From Bacteroidetes bacterium UKL13-3 (GTDB lineage Bacteria > Bacteroidota > Bacteroidia > UKL13-3), in the NCBI GenBank assembly GCA_001602415.1, contig CP012155.1:62001-126000 (forward strand): DNA of 64,000 nt, written 5' to 3'. The notes beneath the pieces are model-generated. The model saw only the letters and a list, made by a program, of their open reading frames with translations, had not been told where the DNA came from and made no database searches. The translations under genes and the position numbers were made by a program. Positions 18,646-27,584 of the stretch are shown here, one piece after another (the first letter of the stretch is position 1; the number at the start of each line of letters is the position of its first letter).

Positions 18646-19893
18646 TCAGTTCAGTAAAGATTGCCTTTGCATTAGCTTACTGTATAGAAATAGTAATAAC
18701 ACACTGAGGCCAAACAATGGTAACAATATTCCTAACATAACTACTATCACAATAAGCGGAATACCAAAAGAAATATGCTCAGGTACTTTGGGTATTGCCA
18801 GTGTACCGGGAGTTTTTCTATAGGCGTAAGAAATAATAGCAGACATACTCAACGTAAATAGTCCTATTGCTACAAAAATCATCAAATACCAATTCCACAG
18901 TCCAAATTCACCTTGGTGGAAAGCCATTGTCCACATTCTTGCTTTCATCAAAATCCCAACATCTGACCAAGTGTGGCTTGCTAAAACTTTGCCTGAATAT
19001 TGGTCTAAGTGAATTTTCTTTATTTCGCCTAATTCATTTGTTTCATTGTAAATGCTGTAAACACCTTTTGCACTTTGGGGCAAGTCTATCACAGTTTTAC
19101 CTTTCAAACATAATTCTTTGGCTTTGGTAATAATTTCATCTAATGGGATTGGATCGCCTTTCGGATTGGAATTAAACATTCTACTATCCCACGTTGCAGG
19201 AAAACCTGAACCTGTTTTTTGCTGTACCATTCTAAAACCCTCGCCCCACACATCTGTCCAAGGCAAACCTCCTGCAAGCACAAGCAGCAGTAAAAAAGAA
19301 AACCAAAAGCCCGATAACGCATGAACATCCCTAAACAAAATACGTTTAGATTGATTTGTACGAACCGTAAAAAAACCTTTCCATCCTCTGCCACGTGGCC
19401 AAAAAAGATAAAGCCCTGTTATTATTAAAACCACCATCCAACTAGCTACCAATTCCACAATTTTTGTACCGACACTACCCAATAAAAGCTCACCGTGTAC
19501 TTTACGTACTGTATGCATATCAGTATCGCTAATGTTTATTTGCCCTTTTACCTTTTGAGCATAAGGGTCAATGTATAAAATAGATTTATGAGAAAATTTA
19601 CCAGATATAAATTCTGTACTCTCATTCTCCGAAGTGGGTAAAATTACACCACTAGGTTTTTTCTTCCACTCTTTTTGGGCAAATTCCCATTGCTTCTGAA
19701 AACTCATTTTGTTTTCAGTTTTTTGTTCAATTTGCAACAACTCTCTTTTTTGTGGAGCTTCGTAGTTGTCTTTGAATAAATAAATGATACCTGTAATCGC
19801 TAAGATTACCACAATAGGTGCTGAAACAATGCCACCAATAAAGTGCCATTTCCAAATTAAAGGATATATGTTTTTTTGAATGAATTTTTTCAT
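18646..19893 (-). CDS. PepSY-domain inner-membrane protein (TonB-receptor partner)
   Basis: 415 aa with four hydrophobic segments: near residues 18-40 (FIGGIVSAPIVVILAITGII), ~150-170, ~195-215, and a C-terminal pair. The extracytoplasmic loops have the PepSY-associated pattern (FLFWPRGRGWKG, DVHALSGFW, HQGEFGLWNWY). Such proteins sit in iron or siderophore uptake loci, where some act as periplasm-facing ferric reductases. It follows the TonB receptor gene by 57 bp on the same strand. Its stop lies 7 bp from the cassette boundary. Confidence 0.85.
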   Translation of the reverse strand: MKKFIQKNIYPLIWKWHFIGGIVSAPIVVILAITGIIYLFKDNYEAPQKRELLQIEQKTENKMSFQKQWEFAQKEWKKKPSGVILPTSENESTEFISGKFSHKSILYIDPYAQKVKGQINISDTDMHTVRKVHGELLLGSVGTKIVELVASWMVVLIITGLYLFWPRGRGWKGFFTVRTNQSKRILFRDVHALSGFWFSFLLLLVLAGGLPWTDVWGEGFRMVQQKTGSGFPATWDSRMFNSNPKGDPIPLDEIITKAKELCLKGKTVIDLPQSAKGVYSIYNETNELGEIKKIHLDQYSGKVLASHTWSDVGILMKARMWTMAFHQGEFGLWNWYLMIFVAIGLFTLSMSAIISYAYRKTPGTLAIPKVPEHISFGIPLIVIVVMLGILLPLFGLSVLLLFLYSKLMQRQSLLN

Positions 19894-19949
19894 GTTTTTA
19901 AAATATTTAAAACCTCTGCCTAAAATCTGCAGAGGCTTTTGTTTAGAAA

Positions 19950-22307
19950 TTACTTTTTACCTTCAAAATTGTATTGGATACCAAAAACAAACGTTCTGGG
20001 TGCACCTGGATTAAAGGTTGTGCGGTCTGTCAAGTTATCACCTCTTGATGCTGAATTTGCATAAAGTTCATTGGCAATATTCATCACATTAGAATAAACT
20101 TCTATTCCCTTCCATTTGTAACCAATTCTAAAATTCAAAAGATTATATCCTTCGTATTTTACCGTATTAATTTGGTTTTGATACCAACCCGAAACATACT
20201 GCCATTCTAAAGAAGTTCGCAAGTTTTTAACCCATTTTGGGTAGTATGAAAACTCCGTATTCCATGACCAACGAGGTGAACTTGGCATTTCAAACCCTGC
20301 TAGGTTTTGGTATTGATCGGTCGGTTTATTACTTATTTGGAAATCTTCAAAGCGATGTAAAGCAGTTGTTCCGCCAAATCTAAACCAATATTGTTCGCTT
20401 GGTTTGGCAGTAACTCCAAATTCAACTCCTCTATGAAGTGTTTTTCCTGCCGATTGATAATCAAATGAATTATCTGCTTGGCGAATATTTAATAATTCGT
20501 TTTTCCCATCCATTTGATATAGGGTAACATCTACATATATTTTGTTTTTCCAAAATGCTGCCCAACCACCAATTTCATAGTTATTAAAATAAGCAGGATT
20601 CAGATTTGTATAAAATTCGACAGGATTAGTATTCGGTCTTGGTCTGAAAATTGCCGTCAATGAAGGTGGCGAAAAGCCTTGAGAGAAATTTGCATACAAT
20701 CCTTTATCTTTCCCTAAATCGTAGGTTGCACCAATTTTTGGTGTAAATCTTTTATAACTTATATTGCCTGATGTTGAATTGATATTGTTGATATAATCTA
20801 AATCCATTACATCATAACGACCGCCCAAAGAAAATCGCAATTTTTTTAAAGGTTCAAAATCATACTGAACGTAACCTGCGTAATTTTTTATATTCCCATT
20901 ATAATTAGCAATTGGTAATTCAGGGCGTTCTTTGTTAATGGTATATTTTTCTACAAATTTATTGGTAGGGTCTAGTTGTGCGTTCAAGTCTATTCTATAT
21001 GACCAATAATCATTTTTAGTTAGGTCAATAACTCCACCTGCAATCAATTTAGAGTTTAGGAAATTGAATTTTTGACTGTGTTGAGCAATAACTCCATAAC
21101 TTTCAAAGTCATTTGAATTGATTTCTCCTCTCGCTTTAGTTGGGTCGTTAGTAGCACTAGGTATGGGATTCCAACGGATTGCATAGCTTGGGTTTTGTCC
21201 ATGTTTATTATTACGTTGGAATAGTGTAATAAATGATTTTGAACTACTATTCCAATCATGCTCTAATGTTAGACGAGAGCGATAAGCGTCAGATTTACGA
21301 TAAGTAAAATCAGAAGTACTCACATATTTTCTACTGTAAAACATAGTGCTATCTACACTACCCGACATTTGAGAGTAATATTTTCCGTAGATAAAATTAC
21401 CGATAAGACGCGTTTTTTCGGTAAAGTTATATTCAAGTCTTGCATTTACTGATGTTTTATCATAGTCCGAATTTGCCATCCATGAATTATTTTGCTGACT
21501 ACTTAATCCACCAACATAAAAACCAAACTTCTTAATTTTTGCACCTGCCCCAAATTGTACTCTGCGAAATCCCCATTGGTCGGCTTGAATCCCAATTTTT
21601 GCAGTTGGCACAAGGGTTGGCTTTTGCATAATAAAATTTACTGCACCGCCAACAGCTTCTGGTCCATAAATAGAAGAAACTGGACCTTTAACCACTTCAA
21701 TATTGCTAATTGCAAATTGATTAATTTCTAATAATGCATTGTGGTTAAAAACGCCTAATGGACGAATAGGTACGCCATCTTCCATATACAAATAGTAAGC
21801 ACTTGTTCCCATTGGTTGGCGTATAGCCATGCCATGCTGTTCGTTGTTGTAACTTGGCATAATCACACCTGGCGTTTTGTTGATGAGTTCAAAGACCTGA
21901 TTGGCTTTTGATTCATCTATCAATTTTGGCGATAGCTTTGATATTGCCATTGGGCTTTGTGTTCTTAAACTTGCTTCACGATTGGCAGTAACAATGACCG
22001 ACTGTAATTCTTGTGCATTAGGGGTAAGAGCAATTACCATATTTTCAGAAGCAATTTTCACTAAGGGGGTGTATCCAATAAAAGAAATTTTTAATGAATC
22101 CGATTGATTATTTACAGTAATAGTAAATAATCCTTCTGAATTACTTGTTGCACCTATTTGTGGATTAGATATTAATTGAACCATTGCTCCTACAATCGGT
22201 TCTTTGGTTTCACTATCAAATACTTTTCCTTTGAAAGTGGTTGATTGGGCAAATATATTTACCGATACTAGGCATAAGAATGCCAGTAGAATATTTTTGA
22301 AACTCAT
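19950..22307 (-). CDS. TonB-dependent receptor (siderophore/metal type)
   Basis: 785 aa from the Met at 22307 (MSFKNILLAFLCLVSVNIFAQ signal peptide); 18 upstream codons are open but not signal-like. Domain order: carboxypeptidase-regulatory-like (SETKEPIVGAMVQL), plug (IEVVKGPVSSIYGPEAVGGAVN), beta-barrel with terminal NPGAPRTFVFGIQYNFEGKK. With the PepSY protein downstream and a Cys/His small protein upstream it forms an uptake operon for a chelated metal, most likely iron or copper. The substrate is not readable. Confidence 0.9.
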   Translation of the reverse strand: MSFKNILLAFLCLVSVNIFAQSTTFKGKVFDSETKEPIVGAMVQLISNPQIGATSNSEGLFTITVNNQSDSLKISFIGYTPLVKIASENMVIALTPNAQELQSVIVTANREASLRTQSPMAISKLSPKLIDESKANQVFELINKTPGVIMPSYNNEQHGMAIRQPMGTSAYYLYMEDGVPIRPLGVFNHNALLEINQFAISNIEVVKGPVSSIYGPEAVGGAVNFIMQKPTLVPTAKIGIQADQWGFRRVQFGAGAKIKKFGFYVGGLSSQQNNSWMANSDYDKTSVNARLEYNFTEKTRLIGNFIYGKYYSQMSGSVDSTMFYSRKYVSTSDFTYRKSDAYRSRLTLEHDWNSSSKSFITLFQRNNKHGQNPSYAIRWNPIPSATNDPTKARGEINSNDFESYGVIAQHSQKFNFLNSKLIAGGVIDLTKNDYWSYRIDLNAQLDPTNKFVEKYTINKERPELPIANYNGNIKNYAGYVQYDFEPLKKLRFSLGGRYDVMDLDYINNINSTSGNISYKRFTPKIGATYDLGKDKGLYANFSQGFSPPSLTAIFRPRPNTNPVEFYTNLNPAYFNNYEIGGWAAFWKNKIYVDVTLYQMDGKNELLNIRQADNSFDYQSAGKTLHRGVEFGVTAKPSEQYWFRFGGTTALHRFEDFQISNKPTDQYQNLAGFEMPSSPRWSWNTEFSYYPKWVKNLRTSLEWQYVSGWYQNQINTVKYEGYNLLNFRIGYKWKGIEVYSNVMNIANELYANSASRGDNLTDRTTFNPGAPRTFVFGIQYNFEGKK

Positions 22308-22367
22308 TTTAAAATTTAATTGAATGTTATAAATAATGTACTTGGGGTAAGTGCATAACATACCCTA

Positions 22368-22428
22368 AAAGCACGCTGCCGAAGGCAGCGTGCTTTGCTT
22401 TTTGTTTAGGCTTTGCCCAAACAAAAAA
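22368..22428. terminator. Two adjacent hairpins between the small metal-binding gene and the receptor gene
   Basis: AAAGCACGCTGCC pairs perfectly with GGCAGCGTGCTTT (22368-22396). Beside it TTTTTGTTT-GGC pairs with GCC-AAACAAAAA (about 22399-22428). Either could terminate or attenuate minus-strand transcription between the two genes. Confidence 0.7.
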
Positions 22429-22429
22429 A

Positions 22430-22816
22430 TTAAATCAAACTGAATTTTGGCGGACGAAAAATGTCGGTGTGATAAGATGAAGAATATTGAAATTTATAAT
22501 CAAAAAAGGATTGTTTTTTGTCTGCAAAATAAATTTTTCTGCAAATGCTGAAATTTGTTAAATTATGGCAATATAAAACTTCGTATTTTTCTTTAAGTGT
22601 CTGCGGTATTTGTTTTTGTTCTTCCTTGTCGGCTTGTTTCAATTTTTTCATCAACTGGCATTTTCCGTTACAGTGCATTTTAGGTTTAGCTCTGTTCTCA
22701 CAAAGGTTTTTTGCAATATAGTCTTGGTTGATTTTAAAAGACACAAAAATCCACACCTTGCTGAATGGTTGCAACAAAATGAGTAAACTAAGAAATATGA
22801 CAACTATATTTTTCAA
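22430..22816 (-). CDS. Small membrane-anchored Cys/His protein upstream of the receptor
   Basis: 128 aa with one N-terminal hydrophobic segment and a NLCENRAKPKMHCNGKCQLMKK stretch containing three Cys and one His. Proteins with this MxCNGKC pattern are common next to TonB receptors in Bacteroidota and probably bind metal. Two hairpins separate it from the receptor gene, so expression may be differential. Function unknown. Confidence 0.6.
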   Translation of the reverse strand: MKNIVVIFLSLLILLQPFSKVWIFVSFKINQDYIAKNLCENRAKPKMHCNGKCQLMKKLKQADKEEQKQIPQTLKEKYEVLYCHNLTNFSICRKIYFADKKQSFFDYKFQYSSSYHTDIFRPPKFSLI

Positions 22817-22915
22817 ATCGGTTGCAAAGGTAAAAATTTATTGTCGTTTATTTTTGTCAAAATGATTGTTTTTGTCGTTGGTTGGGTTTGTTGTTTGTAG
22901 GGTGTCTCCTAAAAT

Positions 22916-23052
22916 GGCATATAACGTTTTGCCTTTAGTTTGCATCAAGAAGTTGGCGATTTCGAAGACGAAAACTGTCTGCCAGCACTAAACTTGATAC
23001 GAAGCACAAAACTTCATTTAACCACTGAACCGCCAATTTCTTGTAGGTGCTG
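22916..23052 (+). repeat. attC-like site 4
   Basis: R'' GGCATATAAC at 22916-22925; the inner stem CAAGAAGTTGGCG pairs with CGCCAATTTCTTG; closing G at 23052. It is very similar to site 5. Repeat cassette copy 3 is inserted at its G^TT; without it the junction reads GTGCTG^TTATGCC. Confidence 0.85.
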
Positions 23053-23851
23053 TTGAACTAAACCTGCGGTAGCATTTCATTGCAAAATAGGATAAACTTT
23101 GTAAGAAATAAAATCAAAACAATAAAGTTATGACATTAAAAAAAACACAACATCAACAATTGTACATCAAGCAAAGTTATCGGTAATAGGCTTTAGCCAA
23201 GCTTACGATTATTTTTTAGAGCAGGTAATGGTAAAACAATTAAGCAAAGGATTGTTAACCAACTATGGTCGCTCGTTGGCTTACGTAGCCTTGCACTTTA
23301 ATAGGTTGCCTCATCACATAAGTATTGATGAGTTAAACGCTTATTTTTACAGAAGCACCGAGGTAGAAGGAAAATCCATCAGCTACTTTAAGCATGCAGT
23401 TTTTGCATTACGTTTTTGGTTCAGAATATTTGGTATGGAAGATGCAGCCATTAAACTACCCAGTATCAAAAAAAACCAAACCTTACCAGTAGTATTATCA
23501 AAGCAAGAGTGCAAACAATTGTTTAAAGCACCACCATTGGCATTGCTACACCAAGCCCGCCAGCAAGCGTTAAATATTGCATAACCTTAATTGCCTAAAA
23601 CAGGCAACTAGGCCGCGCATTGCCCAAAACCTAAAACAACACACAAAAGTTACCAGCCTGCAAAACAAAAAGCACAAAAAAAGCGCATTAAAGCGCTAAA
23701 AAAGTAAAGCTGCACCAACTAAAAATACACCCACCAAGCAGCCAAAAATAATCCCAAACATTCAAAACACATAACTCGCGAAAAACCCCGTCACGCTTCA
23801 GTCAACACACGCTTAAATCGAAGTGGGTACACTTCGTTTAAGCGCTATTTG
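23053..23851 (+). repeat. Repeat cassette, copy 3 (799 bp)
   Basis: Complete copy, TTGAACTAAACC to CTATTTG, with its short attC-like site at 23800-23851 (bulged T). Confidence 0.88.
23228..23584 (+). pseudogene. Tyrosine-recombinase N-terminal fragment (repeat copy 3)
   Basis: 118 codons, differing from copy 2 at one visible residue (NRLPHH versus NRFPHH). It is the same truncated core-binding domain without catalytic residues. Confidence 0.8.
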
Positions 23852-23897
23852 TTATGCCTTCGTTGTTTCTTGTCCACTGTTGTCCCAGTGCGTTGGC

Positions 23898-23961
23898 TTG
23901 GTGGCTCTTTTGATTTTTTTGTTTGGCTTTGTGCTGTTGGGAAAAGCAAATGTGCCACCAA
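23898..23961 (+). repeat. Module-edge hairpin 1
   Basis: TTGGTGGC pairs with GCCACCAA over 8 bp, with TCT opposite TGT, an inner TTTG/CAAA stem and a GGCTTTGTGC apex. It lies 22 bp from the 3' end of the COG0523 gene. Confidence 0.72.
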
Positions 23962-23982
23962 AAGCAGTGGCACATTTTCAAG

Positions 23983-25197
23983 TTAAATGTCTTGCGGGAA
24001 GGGGTCGGCAAATCCCTTTTTACTTTCAAATTGTATTTGTTCGCTGTCCTGCAACAAACATTTTTCAAGGTCAGCTATCATTTTTTCTTTTTCAATGTCT
24101 TGTCCAATAAATACCAACTCGTTCATTCTATCTCCCCATTGCTTACTCCATTTACTTTCAATATATTCTCGGTTGTCGGCAAACGATTGGTATTTTAATC
24201 GCTCATTAAAAGTCATACTTGCCCACCAAACGCCTGCTTTTTCAAGTCTTAAAGAACCGCCTGCTTGACTAAAATTAATTGCGTCATTGGGGCGTGATGC
24301 CAGCCAAAAAAGACCTTTGGCTCTGATTATACTGCTCGGATATTCTTCATTGATGTATTTCCAAAATCGTTCTGGGTGAAAAGGTTTTTGGCTTCTAAAT
24401 ACGAAAGATGAAATTCCGTATTCTTCTGTTTCGGGTGTATGTGTGCCACCTTCTAATTCCTTTTGCCAACCTGCCGAAGATTGCGCCTCTTCAAAGTCAA
24501 ACAGTTTGGTGTTTAAAATTTCTTTTGGTTCTACTTTACTAAAATTGGAACTGATAATTTTTGCACTTGGGTTGAGCTTTTGAATAGATGCTTTTAAAAG
24601 TCCAACCGTTTTAGCATCTACCAAATCAGTCTTGTTTAGGATAATCACATTGGCAAATTCTATTTGGTCGGTCAGCAAATTTACAATGGTTCTGTAATCG
24701 CCTTCCATATCGGTTAATTTGCGGTCAACCAATAACTCGTTTGTTCCAAAGTCGTTGAAGAAATTGAAGCAGTCCACAACTGTAACCATTGTGTCAATAT
24801 AACTGAATTTTGAAAGGTCAATTCCTTTTTCTTCGTCCACAAAACTAAATGTTTGGGCTACAGGAACTGGTTCGCTAATGCCCGTGCTTTCAATTAGTAA
24901 ATAGTCAAATCTGCCTTCGTTAGCTAATTTTTCAACTTCTATCATCAAGTCTTCTCGAAGTGTGCAACAAATACAACCATTGCTCATTTCTACCAATTTT
25001 TCTTCTGTGCGTGAAAGAACATTTTGTTCATTTACAAGCCTAGCATCTACATTTACTTCGCTCATATCATTCACAATAACGGCAACTTTTAAGCCGTCTT
25101 TGTTATGTAAAATATGGTTGAGTAATGTTGTTTTTCCTGCTCCAAGAAAACCGCTTAAAACGGTTACGGGTAATTTTTTAGTTGCTGTTGATGTCAT
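23983..25197 (-). CDS. COG0523/CobW-type metal-chaperone GTPase
   Basis: 404 aa. P-loop [12 protein letters not shown] near residue 18, the family's metal-binding CxCC motif in [10 protein letters not shown] near residue 74, an NKTD guanine-recognition motif, and a C-terminal CobW_C domain. These GTPases deliver metal, usually zinc, to client proteins under limitation. The Fur-family gene and operators in the same module favour zinc over cobalt, although cobalamin genes lie in the adjacent module. It overlaps the next upstream gene by 20 bp. Confidence 0.92.
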   Translation of the reverse strand: MTSTATKKLPVTVLSGFLGAGKTTLLNHILHNKDGLKVAVIVNDMSEVNVDARLVNEQNVLSRTEEKLVEMSNGCICCTLREDLMIEVEKLANEGRFDYLLIESTGISEPVPVAQTFSFVDEEKGIDLSKFSYIDTMVTVVDCFNFFNDFGTNELLVDRKLTDMEGDYRTIVNLLTDQIEFANVIILNKTDLVDAKTVGLLKASIQKLNPSAKIISSNFSKVEPKEILNTKLFDFEEAQSSAGWQKELEGGTHTPETEEYGISSFVFRSQKPFHPERFWKYINEEYPSSIIRAKGLFWLASRPNDAINFSQAGGSLRLEKAGVWWASMTFNERLKYQSFADNREYIESKWSKQWGDRMNELVFIGQDIEKEKMIADLEKCLLQDSEQIQFESKKGFADPFPQDI

Positions 25198-25858
25198 TGA
25201 AACTATTTATTTTTATGATTTGAATTTTGTTGGAACGAGAGATAAGTCCTGGATTTATTCCTAGTTTTCCTTCGGGAATTTCTGTTTTGAGTTCTTTGTA
25301 ATAATTTACCCAAGTAGGGAAAAATGTTTTTGTTTTTGGGTCTATAAATGTCATTGGCTCTAATTCAAAAAAGTCATTTTGATTGTTAGCTTGTTTGAAT
25401 GTTTCATAAATCAACTCACTACAATACCACTTGCCATTGCCTAATAAAAATTCATCGTCATAAGTCTGTCCTATAAGTTGCTTTGCGTTTGATATTGCAT
25501 TTGGGATTAAATTTTCAAACTGATGTTTAACTCTGCCAACAGTGATATTTTGAATTACGGTTGTGTCGCCACTTCTTGCAAAGAATTTCTTTATAGAATT
25601 TACATGCACCTTGTAGCCAATAGCTTCTATAACTTTTAATGTGTCGTTTACATTTACCACCATTGCACAATGAGAAAAATCTTTGCCATTAACACCTTCG
25701 GTTACTGCTTCAATGGCGTTGCACAAGTCTCCACAGTTTAAGTTTTGAAACAGTAAATCTCCTTCCTGTAATTGTTCGGAATGGTGAGAATGATTGCAAC
25801 TTGGTGCTAATGTGCAGCAATAACAAAACAATATTATGTTGAATAATCTAATTTTCAT
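25178..25858 (-). CDS. YiiX-like permuted papain-fold amidase, lipoprotein
   Basis: 226 aa with an N-terminal lipoprotein signal (lipobox near LAPSC) followed by HSHHSEQ. The core has LQEGDLLFQ, the His of [11 protein letters not shown] and the Cys of [13 protein letters not shown], the circularly permuted order of YiiX/YebB-like NlpC/P60 relatives. It probably cleaves a peptide or lipid-linked amide in the envelope. It overlaps both neighbours, so it is translationally coupled. Confidence 0.8.
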   Translation of the reverse strand: MKIRLFNIILFCYCCTLAPSCNHSHHSEQLQEGDLLFQNLNCGDLCNAIEAVTEGVNGKDFSHCAMVVNVNDTLKVIEAIGYKVHVNSIKKFFARSGDTTVIQNITVGRVKHQFENLIPNAISNAKQLIGQTYDDEFLLGNGKWYCSELIYETFKQANNQNDFFELEPMTFIDPKTKTFFPTWVNYYKELKTEIPEGKLGINPGLISRSNKIQIIKINSFNDINSN

Positions 25859-26222
25859 TTTCGTTTAGTTTTGAGCATTCTCTGCAATGTTTGATGTTTA
25901 GAATGTGTCCAATAATAATTAGGATTGCAAATAAATATCCCGAATAATGCAACCATGCATACTCTTCTTGAAATAATGTAGAAAACAAAAAGCCCCAAAA
26001 CGAAATCCAAAGTAGAAGTGATATTTTCTTGCTGGTTATATTTTCGGTTGCTTTGAAAATTGATACAAAAGAGATAATTAAGAATAGATATTTGAAAAAT
26101 GGATTTGTTATAAAACCCGCTCCAAATGCTATTAATAAAGGCGTAGCTACGCAATGCACCAAACATATTGATGAACTTAAAATACCTATTAGGTCTGCTT
26201 TATTGATTTTAGTATTGTTCAT
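25848..26222 (-). CDS. MerC-domain membrane protein
   Basis: 124 aa with four hydrophobic segments. The first carries SSSICLVHCVATPLLIAFG, the Cys-His-Cys pattern of MerC-type metal transporters. The C terminus has NIKHCRECSK. In a zinc-type locus it is likely to move or sense a soft divalent metal. It overlaps the amidase gene by 11 bp and the upstream small gene by 14 bp. Confidence 0.8.
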   Translation of the reverse strand: MNNTKINKADLIGILSSSICLVHCVATPLLIAFGAGFITNPFFKYLFLIISFVSIFKATENITSKKISLLLWISFWGFLFSTLFQEEYAWLHYSGYLFAILIIIGHILNIKHCRECSKLNENEN

Positions 26223-26418
26223 TATTTTTGATTTTTTCTAGCCAATTAATAATATTTGAAAGATGTTGTTCGCCATAAAGAGAGATGAATTTTTGTGTTT
26301 CTTTATTTTGATTGTCTTTATAAACGGTCAAGCGTTGGTGTGCAAAATCCGTTGTTAGATTTATTTTGCAGTCGTTAACAATGCAGTTTGTCCAGTCGTT
26401 GAATGTTTGTGGTATCAT
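26209..26418 (-). CDS. Small hypothetical protein heading the zinc-type operon
   Basis: 69 aa (MIPQTFNDWTNCIVNDCKIN...), soluble. It overlaps merC by 14 bp. It starts 21 bp from a Fur-type operator and is transcribed divergently from the Fur-family gene, so it is the first gene of the operon 26418 to 23983. No domain recognised. Confidence 0.65.
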   Translation of the reverse strand: MIPQTFNDWTNCIVNDCKINLTTDFAHQRLTVYKDNQNKETQKFISLYGEQHLSNIINWLEKIKNNEQY

Positions 26419-26438
26419 TTTAAAATAAGTTTATTTAA

Positions 26439-26491
26439 TGCAACAATGTTGCAAAAGTAATCATTATCTTTGTAAACGCAACACTGTTGCA
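26439..26491. promoter_or_regulatory. Twin palindromic operators and promoter for the Fur-family gene
   Basis: TGCAACAATGTTGCA (26439-26453) and CGCAACACTGTTGCA (26477-26491) are near-identical 15-bp palindromes 38 bp apart. Between them lies a Bacteroidota-type promoter: TTG inside the first operator and TATCTTTG at 26465-26472. The layout indicates control of both divergent transcripts by the encoded Fur-family protein, probably in response to zinc. Confidence 0.78.
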
Positions 26492-26506
26492 TTAAAATTA
26501 AAAAAA

Positions 26507-26884
26507 ATGAAGTCAGCAAGAAACACCACTGCTAAAACTGAAATTCAAGAGTTGATTGCTTCATCGTCTGTGGCTTTGTCTCACAGCGAAATTCAGAAGT
26601 CGTTGGAAGGACTTTGCGATAGAGTTACAATATACCGTGTCTTGGAAAGGTTGTTGGAAGAGGGTTTTATTCACAAAATTGTTAATGTAGATGGTGTTGT
26701 GAAATATGCGGGTTGTCATTCGTGTTCGGCAAAACACAGCCACAACCATATACATTTTAGTTGTCAAAAGTGTAAGTCTGTAACTTGTCTTGATGATGTT
26801 GAACCGTCATTTAAGTTGCCCAAGAATTATAAAGTCAGCGAAATGAACTTTACCCTTTCTGGTCTTTGTCCACAATGTTCGTAG
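26507..26884 (+). CDS. Fur-family metalloregulator (Zur-like)
   Basis: 125 aa from the ATG at 26507; the longer frame would run through the operators. Winged helix SHSEIQKSLEGLCDRVTIYRVLERL, then CHSCSAKHSHNHIHFSCQKCKSVTC with the HxHxH-type site and two Cys pairs, one completed by CPQC at the end. Palindromic operators at its promoter and the adjacent COG0523/MerC operon support zinc sensing. No SD is visible, as usual in this phylum. Confidence 0.88.
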   Translation: MKSARNTTAKTEIQELIASSSVALSHSEIQKSLEGLCDRVTIYRVLERLLEEGFIHKIVNVDGVVKYAGCHSCSAKHSHNHIHFSCQKCKSVTCLDDVEPSFKLPKNYKVSEMNFTLSGLCPQCS

Positions 26885-26944
26885 TGTCGTGGTGCGGTTG
26901 GGTAAAATTAAATGTGCTGTTTTTTGGTCGGCAAGTGCGTTGCC

Positions 26945-27009
26945 TGATGGCTCTTTTGCTGTTTTTTGCTCGGCTTTGTGCGTTTGGAAAAACTGCAAAT
27001 GTGCCACCA
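26945..27009 (+). repeat. Module-edge hairpin 2
   Basis: TGATGGC/GCCACCA outer stem with one mismatch, TCT opposite TGT, inner TTTGCTGTTTTT/AAAAACTGCAAA, apex CGGCTTTGTGCG. It lies between the convergent 3' ends of the Fur-family gene and cobC and is preceded by GTGCGGTTGGGTAAAATTAA. Confidence 0.72.
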
Positions 27010-27020
27010 AATTAGTTGAC

Positions 27021-27584
27021 TTAACCTATTTTTTTTATGCTGTCAAGATTGTGTTCTGTTGATAAATTGATAATTAATTTTTGTCCGTAGTCAACCGGAA
27101 TTTTAAAAATGTTTGTCAAAGGTATTTGAAGTAAATATGTCCATACACAGCGAATAACTCCTGCATGGGTTATAAGCAATACTTTTTTGTGTTGTTGTTT
27201 TCGCAAGTTGTCAAGAAACTGTTTTACTCTGTCAAAAAGTTCAATTAAATTTTCTCCATTGGGTGTTTTTACTTTAACAAAATCAGTCATCCAATTATTT
27301 AGGTCTTCTTGGTTTAGGTCGTTCCATTTTTTATTTTCCCAGTCGCCAAAATTCATTTCCAATAAAGCATTGTCAATATGAATACTAGTATATTCCAAGG
27401 CTGTTGCTAAATCTTTGCATCGTTCCAAAGGACTACAATAAATGGCATCAAAGTCATTCGGCAATTGGTTTTTAAGTTTTTCTGCGTCTTGTAAAAATGT
27501 GTCGGCTAATGGAACATTGCTTTGTCCGTAACAAGTGTCTTTGCCTATGGCAACAGGTGTATGACGAATTATATAAACTTCCAT
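27021..27584 (-). CDS. cobC: Alpha-ribazole phosphatase-like histidine phosphatase
   Basis: 187 aa from MEVYIIRHTPVAIGKDTCYG. RHTP is the RHG-type catalytic motif of the phosphoglycerate-mutase-like superfamily, CSPLERC and LLITHAGVIRC supply the other active-site residues. The CobS and CobT genes directly upstream identify it as the CobC-type enzyme that removes phosphate from alpha-ribazole 5'-phosphate or the cobalamin 5'-phosphate product. It overlaps cobS by 16 bp. Confidence 0.88.
   Translation of the reverse strand: MEVYIIRHTPVAIGKDTCYGQSNVPLADTFLQDAEKLKNQLPNDFDAIYCSPLERCKDLATALEYTSIHIDNALLEMNFGDWENKKWNDLNQEDLNNWMTDFVKVKTPNGENLIELFDRVKQFLDNLRKQQHKKVLLITHAGVIRCVWTYLLQIPLTNIFKIPVDYGQKLIINLSTEHNLDSIKKIG

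Noticed and set aside
26884-27010. Hairpin 2 as a simple bidirectional terminator between convergent genes
   Set aside because: Position fits, but sibling hairpins 5, 7 and 8 lie upstream of gene starts, so termination cannot be the common role.
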